Of a stretch of 64,000 nucleotides of DNA, positions 1 to 7,716 are shown in pieces. A program made the translations under genes and the position numbers. Source of the DNA: Micromonospora sp. NBC_00421 (GTDB lineage: Bacteria > Actinomycetota > Actinomycetes > Mycobacteriales > Micromonosporaceae); the NCBI RefSeq assembly GCF_036017915.1, contig NZ_CP107929.1, forward strand, positions 3,786,001 to 3,850,000, in the 5' to 3' direction. Numbering within the stretch: position 1 is the stretch's first letter; the number at the start of each line of letters is the position of its first letter. The notes under the pieces were generated by a model, which did no database searches, was not told the origin of the DNA, and worked only from the letters and a program-made list of their open reading frames with translations.

Positions 1-143
1 TGGCGCATCGAGGCGGGCCCCGGTCCGGTGCGCCCCATCGACGCCCGGTTCATGTGCGAGCTGTACGGGGCAACCCGTGAGCCCTCACCTTCAGCCCCAC
101 CGCCTGGACCACCTTCGTCCGGTCCACCAAGCCGACGCACTGA
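1..143 (+). pseudogene. Collapsed remnant of an Scr1-type XRE regulator fused to a DUF397 tail
   Basis: Frame 1 from base 1 reads like the end of an Scr1-type helix-turn-helix (RIEAGPGPVRP...FMCELYGAT), resembling the usual 'RIE.G....P.DVR.LCELYGVT' segment. At 78-80 the third frame has a stop, and directly after it that frame reads ALTFSPTAWTTFVRSTK and ends at 141-143, which is the typical C-terminus of a DUF397 protein. XRE and DUF397 genes are normally adjacent in actinomycetes, as in the intact pair at 42547-43628. The simplest reading is an internal deletion that removed the XRE C-terminal half and the DUF397 N-terminus. The left end is cut by the window, so an intact gene upstream cannot be excluded. 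Confidence 0.5.
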
Positions 144-208
144 GCGGCACACCAGACGGGAGGGCAGCCGGCACCCTCGCCGGCTGCACTCCCAGGCACA
201 CCCGTGGC

Positions 209-1093
209 CTAGCGATCTCCGCTCTCCCGGTCCGCCTCGGTGATGAACAGTTCGGTGAGCAGGAGGTCGGCGAGGTGGGTGGGGTGGAGGCCCGCTTCCC
301 GGCCCGTGCGGTCGTGCCGCATGCCAACGCCTCGCAGCGCGACCCGTACGACGCCGGTGGGCAGCCGACGGACCCGGCGGGGGCGGCCGACCTCCTCGGC
401 GATCCGGGTGATCATCTCTGCCCAGCTCAGGTTCTCGTCGGCGACCGGGATGTCCCCGCCGCGTGCCTGTGCGAGCGCGTCGGCCGCGATCTCGGCCACG
501 CTGCGCGCCGCGACGGTGGCGGTCCCCCCGTCGGGGGCCACCAGCGGTCCCCGCGACCGCGCCCACCGGTAGAGCGGACCGGCCCAGTTGGGGAGCGGGT
601 CACCGGCCCCGCCGAAGACGAACGGCAACTCCAGCACGGCGACCGGCAGCTCCGGGCCGGCGGCCAGCCGTCCCTGCCGGGCCTGCTCCCGACGGCATCC
701 GATGTACGGGTGCCGCTCCGCGAGCCGCCACTGTGGATGTAGCCGGTCGAAGTAGGTGTAGTAGGAGCCCAACACGACCGCACGGCTGAGCCCTTCGTCG
801 CGGGCGGCGGTGAGCAGGCGTACCACCGGGTCGACCAGCTCGCGGTGCAGGACCGGCCGGATCGGCTTGGGCAGCACCCGCTGTTCGTCGGCGCGGGTGG
901 CGACGACGACCCCGTCCTGGCCGGCGAGCAGCGGCCGGAGGTCGTCGGTCGAGGCGGACCCGAGATCGAGCAGGTGATCGACGCCCGGGCGGGCGGTACG
1001 GGCCACCGTGGTCACGGTGTGGCCCCTGTCGCGCAGCACGTCGACGACATGGGTGCCGATCAGGCCACTGCCACCCAGCACAAGAATTTTCAC
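209..1093 (-). CDS. NAD(P)-dependent epimerase/atypical SDR
   Basis: A 294-residue Rossmann protein. The N-terminus carries the nucleotide-binding glycine motif GGSGLIGTHV within the first 20 residues, preceded by a beta strand (KILVLG), and an acidic/hydrophobic strand follows (DHLLDLG). This matches NAD-dependent epimerase/dehydratase-like or NmrA-like atypical SDRs. A clear YxxxK pair in classical position is not obvious, so it may be an atypical member that binds rather than oxidises. It stands alone on the minus strand with decayed sequence on both sides. The start at 1093 is the only well-placed one before the glycine motif. The substrate is unknown. Confidence 0.75.
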   Translation of the reverse strand: MKILVLGGSGLIGTHVVDVLRDRGHTVTTVARTARPGVDHLLDLGSASTDDLRPLLAGQDGVVVATRADEQRVLPKPIRPVLHRELVDPVVRLLTAARDEGLSRAVVLGSYYTYFDRLHPQWRLAERHPYIGCRREQARQGRLAAGPELPVAVLELPFVFGGAGDPLPNWAGPLYRWARSRGPLVAPDGGTATVAARSVAEIAADALAQARGGDIPVADENLSWAEMITRIAEEVGRPRRVRRLPTGVVRVALRGVGMRHDRTGREAGLHPTHLADLLLTELFITEADRESGDR

Positions 1094-1263
1094 GTCTCAT
1101 CGTCCACACCGCACCCGGCGGATTGTCAAGCCATGCTCTCCCGGCACCGCCCCGGCAACCCCCTCGCCGCCGGGGCCGGGCCGAACCCGCGCGGCCGTCA
1201 GGTGCCGGCGTCGTACGGCACGTACCGGTCATGCCGGTACGACGCACACCGGACCCACCGTCG

Positions 1264-1501
1264 CTATCGCGTGGGCCGGGTCGCCAGCTCGGCGAGGAAC
1301 CGCTCGGCCCGGCGGGTGCGCAGGAACGCCGCCCGCATCGACCTGGTCGAGCGCGGTCGCGGCGGCACCGGTCTCCCCGCCGGCGATCAGCAGCTCGCCG
1401 AGCAGACCGTGCCAGGCGGCGACGTCCGAACGGGGCGGGTCGAGCAGGTGGGTGACGATGAGCTGCCGCGCCTGCTCCGCGTTGCCGATCGGGTCCTGGC
1501 G
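1264..1501 (-). pseudogene. C-terminal fragment of a helical (TPR-like or regulator) protein, frameshifted
   Basis: On the minus strand a protein-like stretch begins right after an in-frame TAG at about 1502 (RQDPIGNAEQARQL, then DVAAWHGLLGELLIAGGE) and runs to about 1335. The coding look then jumps to another frame, AAFLRTRRAERFLAELATR, which ends at a stop at 1264-1266. Amphipathic helices with alternating Ala/Leu suggest a tetratricopeptide-like C-terminus. Both the missing start and the frame jump argue for decay. No family can be named. Confidence 0.4.
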
Positions 1502-1789
1502 CTATTGGCAACGGCGCTGGCTCCGGTTTCCCTACAGCAGGCCCCCATTCACGCGTACGACCTGCTCGGTCAGGATTACTCGCTACTGCCGGGCTGCTCC
1601 TCGCGGTCCTGGCACGAATTCGCCTCACGCTACCGGCGACGTCGCCGGCCTCACCATGGGCCGCTCGTCCTTGATCTCGGAGCCTGAGTGGACGCCCCGG
1701 TCGGGCTCACATCGCCAGCAGACCCGGTACAGCCCGGCGACGGGAGGCCTCCGCCTATGTGCCCGACTGGCACTGCTGCCGAGGAATCC
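1502..1789. other. Non-coding gap
   Basis: Between the frameshifted fragment and the HHH protein I see no ORF with a convincing start, family motif or composition, and no strong hairpin. Confidence 0.4.
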
Positions 1790-1984
1790 CTAACCGAGAC
1801 TCAGATCGTGCTGCTCCAGAGCGCTCTGAATGATCCCGAGTGCCTTCGGTCCCACCCCGTGCAGTACGGCCAGTTCTGCGCGCGGCACACCCGCGAGGTC
1901 GCGCAACGTCGGGTAGCCGGCTTCGGTCAGCGCACGCGTCGCCGGCGCACCGATCTTCGGCAGGATGTCGAGGGCGACGCTCAC
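1790..1984 (-). CDS. Small helix-hairpin-helix DNA-binding protein
   Basis: About 64 residues from a GTG at 1984 (VSDVSVALDILPKIGAPATR). The sequence holds two helix-hairpin-helix signatures, LPKIGAPATRAL and LHGVGPKALGII, the glycine-rich turns that contact the DNA backbone non-specifically. A longer reading frame continues upstream to 2188, but that part is Arg/Pro-rich and looks like shadow sequence, so the short GTG start is preferred. Small HHH proteins of this kind occur in many actinomycetes as DNA-binding proteins of unknown role. It has no operon partner. Confidence 0.6.
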   Translation of the reverse strand: MSVALDILPKIGAPATRALTEAGYPTLRDLAGVPRAELAVLHGVGPKALGIIQSALEQHDLSLG

Positions 1985-2165
1985 GTCGCTGACCCTACGC
2001 GCCCGGGACACGGACGTGAACGAGGCCCGAAGGCACTGCGGTCGCCGGCCGATGGGACGGTGCTGCGGGTGATGGGTCCATGCGGTGATCCGCACCGGGG
2101 CAGTCGTACTGGCCAGGTCAGGATGCGCTGACGGACGCCGGCAGCCGGGTGGATGAGGTCGCCCT

Positions 2166-2440
2166 CTGAACGACCTCGTGTTCACCACCCGCTACGGCAC
2201 CCCGTCCAGCCACGCAACTTCCCACGCTCCTGGCAGACGAGGTGCCAGAGAGCCAACGTCAGGCCGGTCACCATCCACGATGCCCGGCGGACCTGCGCCA
2301 CCCTCCTGACCGACCTCGACGTGCATGCACGGGTCGCCATGCGGATCCTCCGGCACGCCCGGTTCTCGGTGACGACGGAGATCTACACCCAGGTCTCGTC
2401 CACGGTGACCCGGGAGGCGCTCAAGCGCCCCGGCGACTCA
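2166..2440 (+). pseudogene. 3' remnant of a tyrosine-recombinase integrase
   Basis: The C-terminal catalytic boxes are readable: IHDARRTCATLL (H-x-x-R) and LRHARFSVTTEIYTQV (downstream His plus the Tyr nucleophile), followed by the usual REALKR tail. Just upstream LNDLVFTTRYGTP is in another frame; restoring one base near 2203 would join it to VQPRNFPRSWQTRC, as expected for integrases of actinomycete integrative elements. Everything N-terminal is missing. It lies against the 3' end of tRNA-Val, the classic attachment position, so it is probably the scar of an integrated element. Confidence 0.7.
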
Positions 2441-2475
2441 CGCGGGACTGACGGGCTGCCGCACGACAGCAGAAG

Positions 2476-2503
2476 GGCCACCTCCCGAAATCGGGAAGCG
2501 GCC
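2476..2503 (+). terminator. Imperfect hairpin after the integrase remnant
   Basis: TCCCGA-aa-TCGGGA forms a 6-bp core with flanking GGCC/GGCC pairing and two mismatches. It lies between the integrase scar and the tRNA and could terminate transcription from either side. No T-run follows. Confidence 0.35.
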
Positions 2504-2524
2504 TCTGACCTGCGGAACTGAGAG

Positions 2525-2596
2525 TGGGCGATGCTGGTATCGAACCAGCGACCTCTTCGGTGTGAACGAAGCGCTCTCCCACTGAGCTAATCGCCC
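2525..2596 (-). tRNA. tRNA-Val (anticodon CAC)
   Basis: On the minus strand, 72 nt fold into a complete cloverleaf. The acceptor arm GGGCGAT pairs with ATCGCCC, the anticodon stem is CTTCG/CGAAG with the seven-base loop TTCACAC, and the T-arm contains GGTTCGATACC. Anticodon CAC decodes GTG. The discriminator base is A at 2525 and no CCA is encoded. The integrase remnant abuts its 3' end. Confidence 0.95.
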
Positions 2597-2652
2597 TCAG
2601 CGCTGTTGACTCTACCCGATCGTGCGACGGAGCCAAAAACCCGGGGGGTGGG

Positions 2653-3279
2653 TCAGGTCGTGGCGAGGTAGTGCAGCAGTTGGGCGACCAGGTCGATGCC
2701 GAGGCTGTACTTGAGCGAGAGCCAGAGCACCACGGCGACGAAGACCAGGCCGACGGAGCCGAGCAGGAACCGCATGGCCAGCGAGCGGGTGGTGGCCCAC
2801 CGGGTCCAGGCGTGCACGTGTCGGCGGGTGAAGCCGAGCAGCCGGCGGGCCCAGTGGAACTCGACGGCCCAGATGGCGAGCCCGGCGATGACGATCAGCC
2901 AGCCGGGGCCGGGCAACGGGATGAGGGCGATGCCGACGGTCACCACGAGCGCCCCGGCGACGGCGATGAAGATCTTGAGGGCGACCCGGCCGGTGGGGTT
3001 GGCCCGGATCAGGTCGAGGGTGGTGCGCAGCCGCCACCGCCAGCCGGTGGGCCGGGCGGCCAGGGCGGTGCCGCCGGATCGACGTCGGCCGCCGTTGGCC
3101 ACAGGCCGGGACCGGTCACGGACAGCCCGGGAGGCGCGACCGGCGTCGGAGGTCGTCCGACCGTCTCGGTCCGGTGGGTTGATCGGCACCCTGTCACCCC
3201 GCCTTTTGGCTGCTCGGGCCCCTACTTTCGGTGACTCGGCAGTACTCCCCGCATCCATTGAGGAACGCTTCGTGGCCAT
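2653..3279 (-). CDS. PGPGW (TIGR02611-type) transmembrane protein
   Basis: 208 residues. The first ~85 are charged, Arg/Ser-rich and probably cytosolic and disordered. Then come a pair of membrane helices (VALKIFIAVAGALVVTVGIA, then a helix after IPLPGPGWLIVIAGLAIW) and a C-terminal pair (RFLLGSVGLVFVAVVLWLSL). The PLPGPGW signature between the first two helices defines the actinobacterial PGPGW family, whose function is unknown. It is monocistronic, between tRNA-Val and the SsgA-like gene. Confidence 0.8.
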   Translation of the reverse strand: MATKRSSMDAGSTAESPKVGARAAKRRGDRVPINPPDRDGRTTSDAGRASRAVRDRSRPVANGGRRRSGGTALAARPTGWRWRLRTTLDLIRANPTGRVALKIFIAVAGALVVTVGIALIPLPGPGWLIVIAGLAIWAVEFHWARRLLGFTRRHVHAWTRWATTRSLAMRFLLGSVGLVFVAVVLWLSLKYSLGIDLVAQLLHYLATT

Positions 3280-3551
3280 TTCACCCCCCAGTGTCGTCCC
3301 GGCCCGTCACTTGCGCAGACCACTGGACGTTACCGGAGTAAGTCGACGACTGAACCACCCGACTTCGGACGGGCTCCCGACTGGGCAGAACCGGAAATCC
3401 TACAAGAATTCTCACATTCTCGCGGCGATTCGGACCTCCTTCCCACCACTGGGTGAAGTCAGCGTATGGCGGAGCGTAGCCAGCAGTAGCACCTGAGGAT
3501 GGGAAAAGCGGGACACGCGCGTTCCGCAGCGGTGCCGGGGGGAGAACGTCC

Positions 3552-3983
3552 ATGAGTGTCATCCGACCGACGACCGTAGAGGTCGAGACGTCGCTAAGGC
3601 TCGTCGCGCCTGACGCCACCGCCTTGCCGGTGCGTGCCAGTCTGCGTTACGACCCTGCTGACCCGTATGCGGTCCATGTCCTGTTCCACGCCGAATCGGC
3701 CGGTGGCGAGGCGGTGAGCTGGTCCTTCGCCCGCGAACTGCTCGTCACCGGCCTGGACGAGCCGGCCGGCATCGGCGACGTGCGGGTCTGGCCCTGGGCC
3801 ACCCCGCGCGGCGACTTCGTCGCGCTGGCCCTGTCGTCACCCGACGGCAACGCCCTGTTCGAGGTCCCGCGCAGCGTGCTGGTGCGCTTCCTGCGCCGGA
3901 CCTACGTCGTCGTCCCACGCGGCCGGGAGGCCGAGCACCTGGACGTCGACACGGCGGTGACCCGGCTGCTCGCCGGTCGCTGA
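3552..3983 (+). CDS. SsgA/SsgB-family sporulation and cell-division regulator
   Basis: 143 residues, the usual size of SsgA-like proteins. The family's conserved core is visible: LPVRASLRYDPADPYAVHVLFH near residues 26-47 and TGLDEPAGIGDVRVWPW near 65-82, ending with a long helix (EHLDVDTAVTRLLAG). In Streptomyces these proteins steer septum placement, and SsgB recruits FtsZ during sporulation. The high similarity to SsgB in the YDPADPYAV and GDVRVWPW blocks suggests the SsgB-type paralogue of this organism. A GGGGGAGA ribosome site precedes the ATG. It is monocistronic; its 270-bp AT-richer upstream region probably carries its promoter. Confidence 0.85.
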   Translation: MSVIRPTTVEVETSLRLVAPDATALPVRASLRYDPADPYAVHVLFHAESAGGEAVSWSFARELLVTGLDEPAGIGDVRVWPWATPRGDFVALALSSPDGNALFEVPRSVLVRFLRRTYVVVPRGREAEHLDVDTAVTRLLAGR

Positions 3984-4055
3984 CCAGCCTGCACCGGAGC
4001 CGCGCGGATCTGCCGAGTCCGCGCGGCTCCGGCCGTCCACCACCGGGTACGCCGG

Positions 4056-4832
4056 TCAGCCGTGCGTGGTGATGCCGCCGTCCACCGGGATCACCGCGCC
4101 GGTCAGGTACGCCCCGGCCCGCGACGACAGGTAGATCGCCGCGCCGGCCATGTCCTCGGGACGACCGATCCGGCCGAGCGGCACCTGCTGCTCGACCGCC
4201 GCCCGGGATGCCGGGTCGTCCAGGGCGAAGGCCATCATCCTGCTCTCGAACGGGCCGGGGGCGATCGCGTTGACAGTGATCCGCTCGGCGGCGAGCTGGT
4301 GGGCGAGGCTGCGGGTGAGCATGTGCACGGCCGCCTTGGTGGCGGAGTACGCGTACACCTCCATCATCGGCACCCGGAGGCCGTCGACCGAGCCGATGTT
4401 GATCACGCGGGCCGGGTCGTCGTCGCTGGCCGCCGCGCGCAGCACCGGCAGCAACGCGGTGGTGAGTCGGAACACCGCCTTCACGTTGACCGCCCAGAGC
4501 TTGTCGAACGCCGCCCCCGGGTACGACTCCAGCGGCGCGCCCCAGGTCGCGCCCGCGTTGTTGACCAGCACGTCGAGCCGTTCGTACCGCTCGCGGACGG
4601 CGGCGGCGAGGACCTCGGCGCCCGCGTCGTCGCCCAGGTCGGCGGGGATCGCCTCGCAGCGCCCCTCGGCGGACAGCTCCTCGGCGACCGCCGCGCACAC
4701 GTCCGCTTTGCGGGACGAGATGATCACGGTGGCCCCGGCCCGGACGAAGCCTCGGGCGATCATCAGCCCGATCCCCCGGGAACCACCGGTGACCAGGACC
4801 GTCTTGCCGTCGACCGAGAACAGGTCCGTCAT
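4056..4832 (-). CDS. Short-chain dehydrogenase/reductase
   Basis: A 258-residue classical SDR. The cofactor motif TGGSRGIG lies near residues 14-21, NNAG near 89-92, the catalytic Ser in NIGSVDG, and Y-x-x-x-K in YSATK. It ends PVDGGITTHG as is typical. The ATG at 4832 is chosen because GAGGGG lies six bases upstream; the frame is open to 4961 but that part is unrelated. An Arg-rich site after the second strand (SSRKAD) suggests NADP(H). The substrate is unknown. Confidence 0.85.
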   Translation of the reverse strand: MTDLFSVDGKTVLVTGGSRGIGLMIARGFVRAGATVIISSRKADVCAAVAEELSAEGRCEAIPADLGDDAGAEVLAAAVRERYERLDVLVNNAGATWGAPLESYPGAAFDKLWAVNVKAVFRLTTALLPVLRAAASDDDPARVINIGSVDGLRVPMMEVYAYSATKAAVHMLTRSLAHQLAAERITVNAIAPGPFESRMMAFALDDPASRAAVEQQVPLGRIGRPEDMAGAAIYLSSRAGAYLTGAVIPVDGGITTHG

Positions 4833-4940
4833 GTGCATCCCCTCGCGTGCCGCCGCCCTTACCGAGCGGTAACGTAGCCCGGCCCCGGCGACCGGACAAC
4901 CCCGCCACCCCGGCCGGCACCACGCGGACCCGCCGCACTC

Positions 4941-5015
4941 GCGACAGCATCCCGCCGCCACGGCACGAGCGCGACAGAGTCCCGCCGCCGCGAGCGCGAC
5001 AGAGTCCCGTCGCCG
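4941..5015 (+). repeat. Three imperfect direct repeats between divergent SDR and AraC genes
   Basis: GCGACAG(C/A)(A/G)TCCCG(C/T)CGCC starts at 4941, 4971 and 4996, spaced 30 and 25 bp. The array ends about 40 bp before the AraC start and lies on the upstream side of the divergent SDR gene. Helically phased direct repeats are typical of AraC-family operators, so this may be the binding array of the regulator at 5055. Confidence 0.45.
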
Positions 5016-5054
5016 GGATGCGGCCTGAGGCGTCCGCGGTTACGGTCGAAGGCG

Positions 5055-5969
5055 ATGGTCCCTTCCGGTCAGCTCTCCCCGGCAACCCGTCCCGACCTGC
5101 CCCGCGCCGAGATCGACATCCTGGAGCTGGGCGACCTCACCCCCACCACCGGTCCACCCCGGCCGTCCCTGCTCGACACCGACCTGCTCGTGCTGGTCAC
5201 CGGCGGGCACGGCATCATCGAGCTGGACTTCCGGGCGCTGCCCTGCCGGCCCGGCACCCTGCTGCGGGCCGCTCCCGGTCAGGTGCTGCGCTGCCCCGCG
5301 CGTCTCGACGCGATCGTGCTCCGCTGGCACGTCGAAGCGCTGCGCGGCCTGGACGTCGACCCCGACGCCGTGCCGCAACACCACCAGCTGACAGGTGAGG
5401 ACGAGGACGCCGTCATCAACGAGGTCTCCCAGCTCGTGGTGGACCACCGCCGGCACCGGGACGATCCGGCCGCCCGCGCCCTGCTCCGGCACCAGCTCGC
5501 GGTGCTGCTCATCCGGCTGGCCCTGCTGCCCGGTGCCCGGGACTCCGGGCGGACGCCCGACGACGCCGATCCGCAGCGCGCCGAGGTGGTCACGTTCCAC
5601 CGGTTCTGCCGCGAGGTGGAGTCGGGTTACCAGGGCACCCGCCGGGTGGAGGACTACGCGGCCCGGTTGGGCTGCTCGGTGCGTACCCTGACCAGGGCCT
5701 GTCTGGCGGTGACCGGGCGCAGCGCCAAGCAGGTGGTGGACGAGCGGGTCGCGCTCCAGGCCCGCCGGTTGCTCGCCGCCACCGACGAGCCGGTGGCCCG
5801 GATCGGTCGGCAGCTCGGCTTCCCCGAGCCGACGAACTTCGGCCGGTTCTTCACCCGGGAGGTGGGGGTGAGCCCGGGTGCGTTCCGGGCCGCCCGGGGC
5901 CGTCCGCCGTCGCGGATCGCCCGGCCACGTCGACCCGCCGACCCCGCCACCCCCGACCGGCAGGCATGA
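5055..5969 (+). CDS. AraC-family transcriptional regulator
   Basis: 304 residues. The N-terminal half resembles a cupin-like effector domain (TGGHGIIELDFRALPCRPGTLL, with H and E residues spaced as in a sensory barrel). The C-terminal ~100 residues hold two HTH units: VEDYAARLGCSVRTLTRACLAVTG and PVARIGRQLGFPEPTNFGRFF, followed by GVSPGAFR, the AraC signature. The last ~20 residues are Pro/Arg-rich. It is followed directly by the Rrf2 gene and lies divergent to an SDR, the likeliest regulatory target along with itself. Confidence 0.85.
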   Translation: MVPSGQLSPATRPDLPRAEIDILELGDLTPTTGPPRPSLLDTDLLVLVTGGHGIIELDFRALPCRPGTLLRAAPGQVLRCPARLDAIVLRWHVEALRGLDVDPDAVPQHHQLTGEDEDAVINEVSQLVVDHRRHRDDPAARALLRHQLAVLLIRLALLPGARDSGRTPDDADPQRAEVVTFHRFCREVESGYQGTRRVEDYAARLGCSVRTLTRACLAVTGRSAKQVVDERVALQARRLLAATDEPVARIGRQLGFPEPTNFGRFFTREVGVSPGAFRAARGRPPSRIARPRRPADPATPDRQA

Positions 5970-5973
5970 TGGC

Positions 5974-6432
5974 ATGGTGCAGATCTCCGCGCGCGGCGAC
6001 TATGCGGTCCGAGCGGCCCTGAGCCTGGCCACCGCCTACCCCTCCCTGCTCTCCACCCAGTCGATCGCCAGCGAGCAGGACATGCCGCGCAAGTTCCTCG
6101 AAGCCGTCCTGGCCGACCTGCGGCGGGCCGGCGTGGTCCGCGCGCAGCGCGGCGCGGAGGGCGGTTACACCCTGGCCCGACCGCCGCGCGAGGTCACCGT
6201 CGGGGCGATCCTGCGCGCCGTCGAGGGTCCACTGGCCGGGGTACGCGGAATGCGCCCCGAGGAGACCAGGTACGAGGGCTCGGCGGAGAACCTCCCCCGG
6301 CTCTGGGTGGCCGTCCGCGCCGCCGTCCGGCAGGTGTTGGACGAGGTGAGCCTCGCCGAGGTGGTCAGCGGCCGACTCCCGACGCACGTGCGGAGGCTGA
6401 CCACCCTGCCCGACGCGTGGGAGCCACGCTGA
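5974..6432 (+). CDS. Rrf2-family transcriptional regulator without Fe-S cysteines
   Basis: 152 residues. It begins VQISARGDYAVRAALSLA, the Rrf2 N-terminal helix, followed by a winged HTH (KFLEAVLADLRRAGVV, then GAEGGYTLARPP as the wing). The three cysteines that bind an iron-sulfur cluster in IscR and NsrR are absent; in fact there is no cysteine at all. That places it with cofactor-free members such as the cysteine-metabolism regulator CymR. Its position facing the sulfonate operon is consistent with a sulfur-status regulator. It starts 5 bp after the AraC stop, so the two are probably co-transcribed. Confidence 0.8.
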   Translation: MVQISARGDYAVRAALSLATAYPSLLSTQSIASEQDMPRKFLEAVLADLRRAGVVRAQRGAEGGYTLARPPREVTVGAILRAVEGPLAGVRGMRPEETRYEGSAENLPRLWVAVRAAVRQVLDEVSLAEVVSGRLPTHVRRLTTLPDAWEPR

Positions 6433-6460
6433 TCCCACCGCGTGCGGACATTCGCTGCGT

Positions 6461-7066
6461 TCAGAGCGTCTGGATCACCTCCTCGGCGGTGAGCCGGGGC
6501 AGCCGGTCCTGCCAGGCGTCCGGCCCGGGGTGGCCGATGTTGACCAGCAGCAGCACCTCGTGCCGGCCGTCGGGGAAGAACTCCCGCTGTACCCCGCCGG
6601 CGTCGAAGCCGGCCATCGGCCCGGCGGCCAGGCCGGCAGCCCGCACCCCGATCAGGAAGTAGCCGATCTGGAGGGTGGCGTTGAACCGGGCCTGGGCGAC
6701 CCGGTCCGCCCGGTCGGCCAGCCACTCCCGCGCCTGGGGCCGGTGCGGGAACAGCTCCGGCAGCCGCTCGTGGAAGTCGACGTCGGCGGCGAGCACCGCC
6801 ACCAGCGGCGCATCGGCCGTCTTGACCCGGTTGCCACTCGACACGTACGGCAGCAGCCGGGTCCGGGCCGCCGTCGACCGGAGCAGCAGCACCCGCAGCG
6901 GTTGGCCGTTGAGCGCGGTCGGGCCGTACCTGATCAGCTCGTGGATCGCGGCGACCTGCGCGTCGTCGACCGGTTCGGCGGTGAACGTGTTCGCCGTCCG
7001 GGCCGCCCGGAACAGCAGGTCCTGGGCGGCCCGGTCGAGCGCGAGCGGGGGTTCGACGGTGGTCAC
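6461..7066 (-). CDS. Nitroreductase-family FMN enzyme (RutE/malonic-semialdehyde-reductase-like)
   Basis: 201 residues from a GTG at 7066 that overlaps the stop of the flavin reductase (GTGA). Nitroreductase features: TANTF near the N-terminus, RYGPTALNGQPLRVLLL for FMN phosphate and ring contacts, LQIGYFLIGVRAAGLAAGPM in the dimer helix, and a C-terminal VNIGHPG. These match RutE-like members that reduce small aldehydes or serve as oxidoreductases in pyrimidine or sulfonate use. As the last gene of the sulfur operon it may detoxify the aldehyde released by the monooxygenase (inference). Confidence 0.8.
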   Translation of the reverse strand: MTTVEPPLALDRAAQDLLFRAARTANTFTAEPVDDAQVAAIHELIRYGPTALNGQPLRVLLLRSTAARTRLLPYVSSGNRVKTADAPLVAVLAADVDFHERLPELFPHRPQAREWLADRADRVAQARFNATLQIGYFLIGVRAAGLAAGPMAGFDAGGVQREFFPDGRHEVLLLVNIGHPGPDAWQDRLPRLTAEEVIQTL

Positions 7067-7716
7067 GCCGGCACCGGCGTGCCGGGGGTGGTGTAGCTGC
7101 CCCGGTGGTGGACCAGCGGGTCGCCGTCGATGCCCGGACCGAGCGCGAGCGGTTCGGCGATGACCAGGGTGTGATCGCCGGCCGGCACCCGGTGCACCAC
7201 CCGGCACAGCAACCTGACCAGCACGCCGTCGAGCAGCGGCACCCCGAACGGGCCGGGCGTCCAGGCCCGGTGCGCGGCGAACCGGTCGATGCCGCTGGTG
7301 GCGAAGATCCGGGCCACCCCGGTCTGCCCGGCGCCGAGCAGGTGCACGCCGACGTGCTCGGCGCGGTCCAACACCGGCCAGCTCGACGAGGTGACGCCGA
7401 GGCAGAACGACACAAGCGGCGGATCCAGCGACACCGAGGTGAACGAGGTGGCGGTGAAGCCGGCCCGGATCGGCACGAGGTCCCGGCCGCGGCCGGTCGG
7501 GTCGGGTCGGCGGGCCACGGCGGTGACCACGGTGACCGTGCTGGCCTGCCGGCGCAGCAGGCTGCGGAACAGGTCGGCGTCGACGGGCAGCAGGTCGGTG
7601 GGGCGGGTCGGTGGGGCGGGCGGCAACAGGTCGGCGTCGACGGGCCGGTGGCCGGGGCGCTCGCGCAGGTCGGGGTCGAGCCGGAGCGGGTCGACCGGAC
7701 GGTCCAGGGTGGTCAT
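7063..7716 (-). CDS. Flavin reductase (FMN reductase) of a two-component monooxygenase
   Basis: 217 residues. After a ~45-residue Pro/Arg-rich N-terminal extension comes the flavin-reductase split-barrel domain: ASTVTVVTAV, GFTATSFTSVSLDPPLVSFCLG (the FMN-binding stretch), and a C-terminal GDHTLVIAEPLAL block. Such proteins pass reduced FMN to monooxygenases. Its ATG overlaps the stop of the adjoining monooxygenase (ATGA), implying coupled translation and matched amounts of the two partners. Confidence 0.85.
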   Translation of the reverse strand: MTTLDRPVDPLRLDPDLRERPGHRPVDADLLPPAPPTRPTDLLPVDADLFRSLLRRQASTVTVVTAVARRPDPTGRGRDLVPIRAGFTATSFTSVSLDPPLVSFCLGVTSSSWPVLDRAEHVGVHLLGAGQTGVARIFATSGIDRFAAHRAWTPGPFGVPLLDGVLVRLLCRVVHRVPAGDHTLVIAEPLALGPGIDGDPLVHHRGSYTTPGTPVPA

